NCBI GenBank assembly: GCA_035532275.1
Contig: DATKRG010000025.1
Coordinates: 28,965-92,964 of the forward strand
Length of the DNA: 64,000 nucleotides
DNA from: UBA9676 sp035532275
Lineage (GTDB): Bacteria; Actinomycetota; Actinomycetes; Streptosporangiales; Streptosporangiaceae
Direction of reading: 5' to 3'
Part shown: piece after piece, positions 62,901 to 64,000 of the stretch
Numbering within the stretch: position 1 is the first letter of the stretch
Layout: each line of letters starts with the position of its first letter
The notes under the pieces: model-generated
What the model was told of the DNA's origin: nothing
Databases searched by the model: none
The model's input: the letters and a program-made list of their open reading frames with translations, nothing else
Position numbers and translations under genes: made by a program

Positions 62901-64000
62901 CTCGCCGCGGGCGGCCAGCGGCCCGGCCGCCGGACCGGCGGCCGCGTGACCCGCCGCGGACTGCCGGCCGCTGGTGGGCGGCCCGAATCCCAGCACGTCC
63001 AGCAGGCTCTCGTCGTCCTCGGTGTCCGCTGGGCCGGGACCGTGGTCTGCGCCGGCGGCGTCCCCGGCACGGCCGGAGGTGGCCGGGGCCCCGGGCCCGG
63101 CGAGAGCGGCGGCGCCCGCCCCGGCGGCTCCCGCCTCGCCCCGCAGCAGCGGGGTGTCGTAAGGCTTGGCGTGGTCCCCGGCCTCGATGGCGGCCTGCCG
63201 TTTGCGGCCGGCACGCGTTCCCCGGCCGGGCTCCGCGCTGGCGTCGGTGCCGTCCGCGAGGCGGCCTCCCGGGCTGCGGCCGGTCAGGCCGCGCAGTTCG
63301 CCCAGCCGGTCGGGCACCCGGTGCAGCGGAGTGCCCGTGATCACCAGCAGGCCGAACCCGCACAGCAGGGCCAGCAGCGGGGCCGCGATCCACGGCGTCA
63401 CGGCCGCCACCAAAGGCGCGGAAGCGAAGAACCCGATCAGGCCGCCCGCGGCACGCATCGCGCCGGCGCCGTCGGTGGGGCTGGGGGTGCCGTGTGCGAT
63501 ATGCACCAGGCCCAGCCCGCCGACCACCAGCGCCGACCAGCCGATGGTCACCCGCCCGGTCTCGGCGTTGCGATCCGGATGGCGCAGGAACCGCCAGGCG
63601 AGCAGGGCCAGCAGCACCGGCACCGCCCACGCCAGCGAGCCGAAAGCCCCGCGGATGAACGCGGTCATGACCCGGCCGACGACGTTGCCCATGCTCCACC
63701 ACGTGGTCGCGGCGACAACGATCGCCGCGCCGAGGAACGCCAGGCCCGCCCCGTCCCGCCGGTGCAGCGGGTCGAGGTCCCGCGCGCTGCGGCCCAGTGC
63801 CCGGGCGCCGAACCCGGTCGCGTGTGCCAGCAGCATCCAGGCACCGGCCAGGGCGCTGAACAGCCAGCCGAACAAGATCGTGATCGGATCGACCGGCGGC
63901 TGCGACCGGCCCGTGCTGCGCCCCTTGCCCTTGCCAGGCCTGCGGCCGCCGCCCTTCCGGCCCGAGCCACTCCCCCAGCCCGAGCCACCCCGGCCCGAGC
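59922..64000 (-). CDS. ftsK: DNA translocase FtsK with an intein (5' end beyond window)
   Basis: FtsK/SpoIIIE DNA pump that moves chromosomes at division. Numbered from a TTG at 63875: membrane domain with about four helices (43-182), Gly/Ala/Arg linker (to 345), motor domain, and gamma domain at the C-terminus (VQAAELIVSTQFGSTSMLQR). The Walker A GATGAGK (488-494) is split from its Ser by a 493-residue intein; Walker B is LLVIVDELADLMM. The frame stays open to 64000 with a basic Gly/Lys/Arg-rich leader, so the real start lies outside the window or is that TTG. Downstream part after the intein is 330 residues. Confidence 0.95.
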   Translation of the reverse strand, partial: SGRGGSGWGSGSGRKGGGRRPGKGKGRSTGRSQPPVDPITILFGWLFSALAGAWMLLAHATGFGARALGRSARDLDPLHRRDGAGLAFLGAAIVVAATTWWSMGNVVGRVMTAFIRGAFGSLAWAVPVLLALLAWRFLRHPDRNAETGRVTIGWSALVVGGLGLVHIAHGTPSPTDGAGAMRAAGGLIGFFASAPLVAAVTPWIAAPLLALLCGFGLLVITGTPLHRVPDRLGELRGLTGRSPGGRLADGTDASAEPGRGTRAGRKRQAAIEAGDHAKPYDTPLLRGEAGAAGAGAAALAGPGAPATSGRAGDAAGADHGPGPADTEDDESLLDVLGFGPPTSGRQSAAGHAAAGPAAGPLAARGEQLTLTGSTDSSYTLPPTALLRPGTAPKARTRANDVVVAALTAVLEQFEVDAQVTGFSRGPTVTRYEIELGPAVKVERVTQLSKNIAYAVKSADVRILSPIPGKSAIGVEIPNADREIVSLGDVLRSQVAVTDHHPMVVGLGKDVEGRTVVANVAKMPHMLIAGATGAGKALALDTPIPTPGGWTTMGDVQVGDQVFDERGHRCTVIAATPVMHGRPCYEVEFSDGTVIVADAEHLWRTETAAGRQQRARPARGAPYWSPADVARIAERAARVLTEPDRLVGTAEVKADVGTQFGHVLYQVVMALPKEGRVIRPTYRRGGREIGFWAQAYSRHLVYKTLAERISTPVGHGHVCQADAEPVTTRQIAASLHHWQRSNHSVALCGPLDYPERDLPVAPYTFGCWLGDGSTMTAGFTCADEEILDHIRDDGYVVTHHASTRMQYTISNRPERERRIAEALDLAAQGMSVAQAARHAGVGLSAVLKAANGRFPQGRRGTFVPSSPPRGRYRTMAEMFREVGAKHIPQTYLHASVSQRRALLAGLLDTDGYCSPAGTVEFVATSRDLAYGALELMLGLGYKATLRTKPCNGRNQAASTAYTIAFTPHEPVFRLSRKLARQRQVKPASPTRRRYITDVRPIGSVPVRCIQVDSPSRLYLASWSCIPTHNSTCVNGLITSILLRATPDDVRMILIDPKRVELAVYQGIPHLITPIITSPKRAAEALQWVVGEMDRRYDDLAASGFRHIDDFNKAVRAGKLTPQPGSERVYLPYPYLLVIVDELADLMMIAPRDVEDAVVRITQLARAAGIHLVLATQRPSVDVVTGLIKANVPSRLAFATASLTDSRVILDQPGAEKLVGQGDALFLPMGASKPLRLQNAFVSEKEIREIVSHCTKQAQPAYREDVGATESRQRDIDADIGDDLELLVQAAELIVSTQFGSTSMLQRKLRVGFAKAGRLMDLLESRGIVGPSEGSKARDVLVRPDDLAAVLASLRGGQDA
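60915..62393 (-). mobile_element. FtsK intein in the P-loop, class 3 (WCT) type, with homing endonuclease
   Basis: 493 residues between Lys and Ser of Walker A. It opens ALALDTPIPTPGGWTTMGD; class 3 residues are Trp67 (VADAEHLW), Cys472 (VPVRCIQVD) and Thr491 (IPTHN). LAGLIDADG motifs: YTFGCWLGDGST (227-238) and LLAGLLDTDG (366-375). Compared with the RecA P-loop intein it has about 100 extra residues before the first endonuclease motif and about 60 between the two, the latter containing a helix-turn-helix-like segment (ALDLAAQGMSVAQAARHAGV). Confidence 0.93.

Overview
The window is about 72-75 % GC with strong GC3 bias, many GTG/TTG starts and actinobacterial families (DUF3046, DUF3097, DUF1707, ClgR, RodZ-like HTH, septum-formation protein). 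It looks like chromosomal core DNA of a high-GC actinomycete of the Streptomycetales/Streptosporangiales kind; I cannot fix the genus. No rRNA, tRNA, CRISPR array, insertion sequence or prophage was recognised. The mobile DNA I see consists of three inteins and a small GC-palindromic element.

Layout. 0-5.8 kb: a DUF2332 fragment, a DMT exporter diverging from a Nudix hydrolase, then the conserved minus-strand operon phoH-ybeY-corC-(degenerate cytidine-deaminase-like gene) preceded by a HIT protein. 5.9-7.5 kb: ECF sigma factor with a membrane-anchored partner. 7.5-11.5 kb: hrcA-dnaJ-rsmE, with a CIRCE operator in front of hrcA, diverging from a DUF3097 gene. 11.6-22.3 kb: DUF4870 protein, hemW, MOSC protein, DUF1707/DUF4190 protein, lepA, rpsT, holA, hutI, hflX. 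22.6-28.7 kb: aceB-glcD-glcE-glcF, which together would turn glycolate into glyoxylate and then malate. 28.7-35.7 kb: dapF, a SIMPL-like exported protein, miaA, a LigB-like protein, miaB and an S9 peptidase. 35.6-42.4 kb: rny, recX, recA, DUF3046. 42.5-53.5 kb: plus-strand block of a septum-formation-like protein, two tandem PAS-GAF-PP2C phosphatases and a 1633-residue Lhr helicase. 53.5-55.5 kb: cytochrome P450 and an Rrf2 regulator. 55.5-64 kb: clgR, cinA, a repeat micro-ORF, pgsA, rimO, rodZ-like gene and ftsK, which runs off the right edge.

The standout is the intein load. RecA (1088-residue precursor, 393 residues after splicing) carries two inteins. One (331 aa) splits the Walker A P-loop between its Lys and Thr; the other (364 aa) sits at the site known from the Mycobacterium leprae RecA intein. 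FtsK carries a 493-aa intein at the equivalent P-loop position (Lys|Ser). The two P-loop inteins begin with Ala, share near-identical splicing termini and have the Trp-Cys-Thr set of class 3 inteins, so they look like relatives that settled in two different ATPases about 20 kb apart.

Other points: an SOS (LexA) box upstream of recA; a 48-codon ORF of pentapeptide repeats fitted between pgsA and cinA with start/stop overlaps at both ends; related GC-palindromic in-frame insertions in lepA and lhr; and a long candidate leader before rny.
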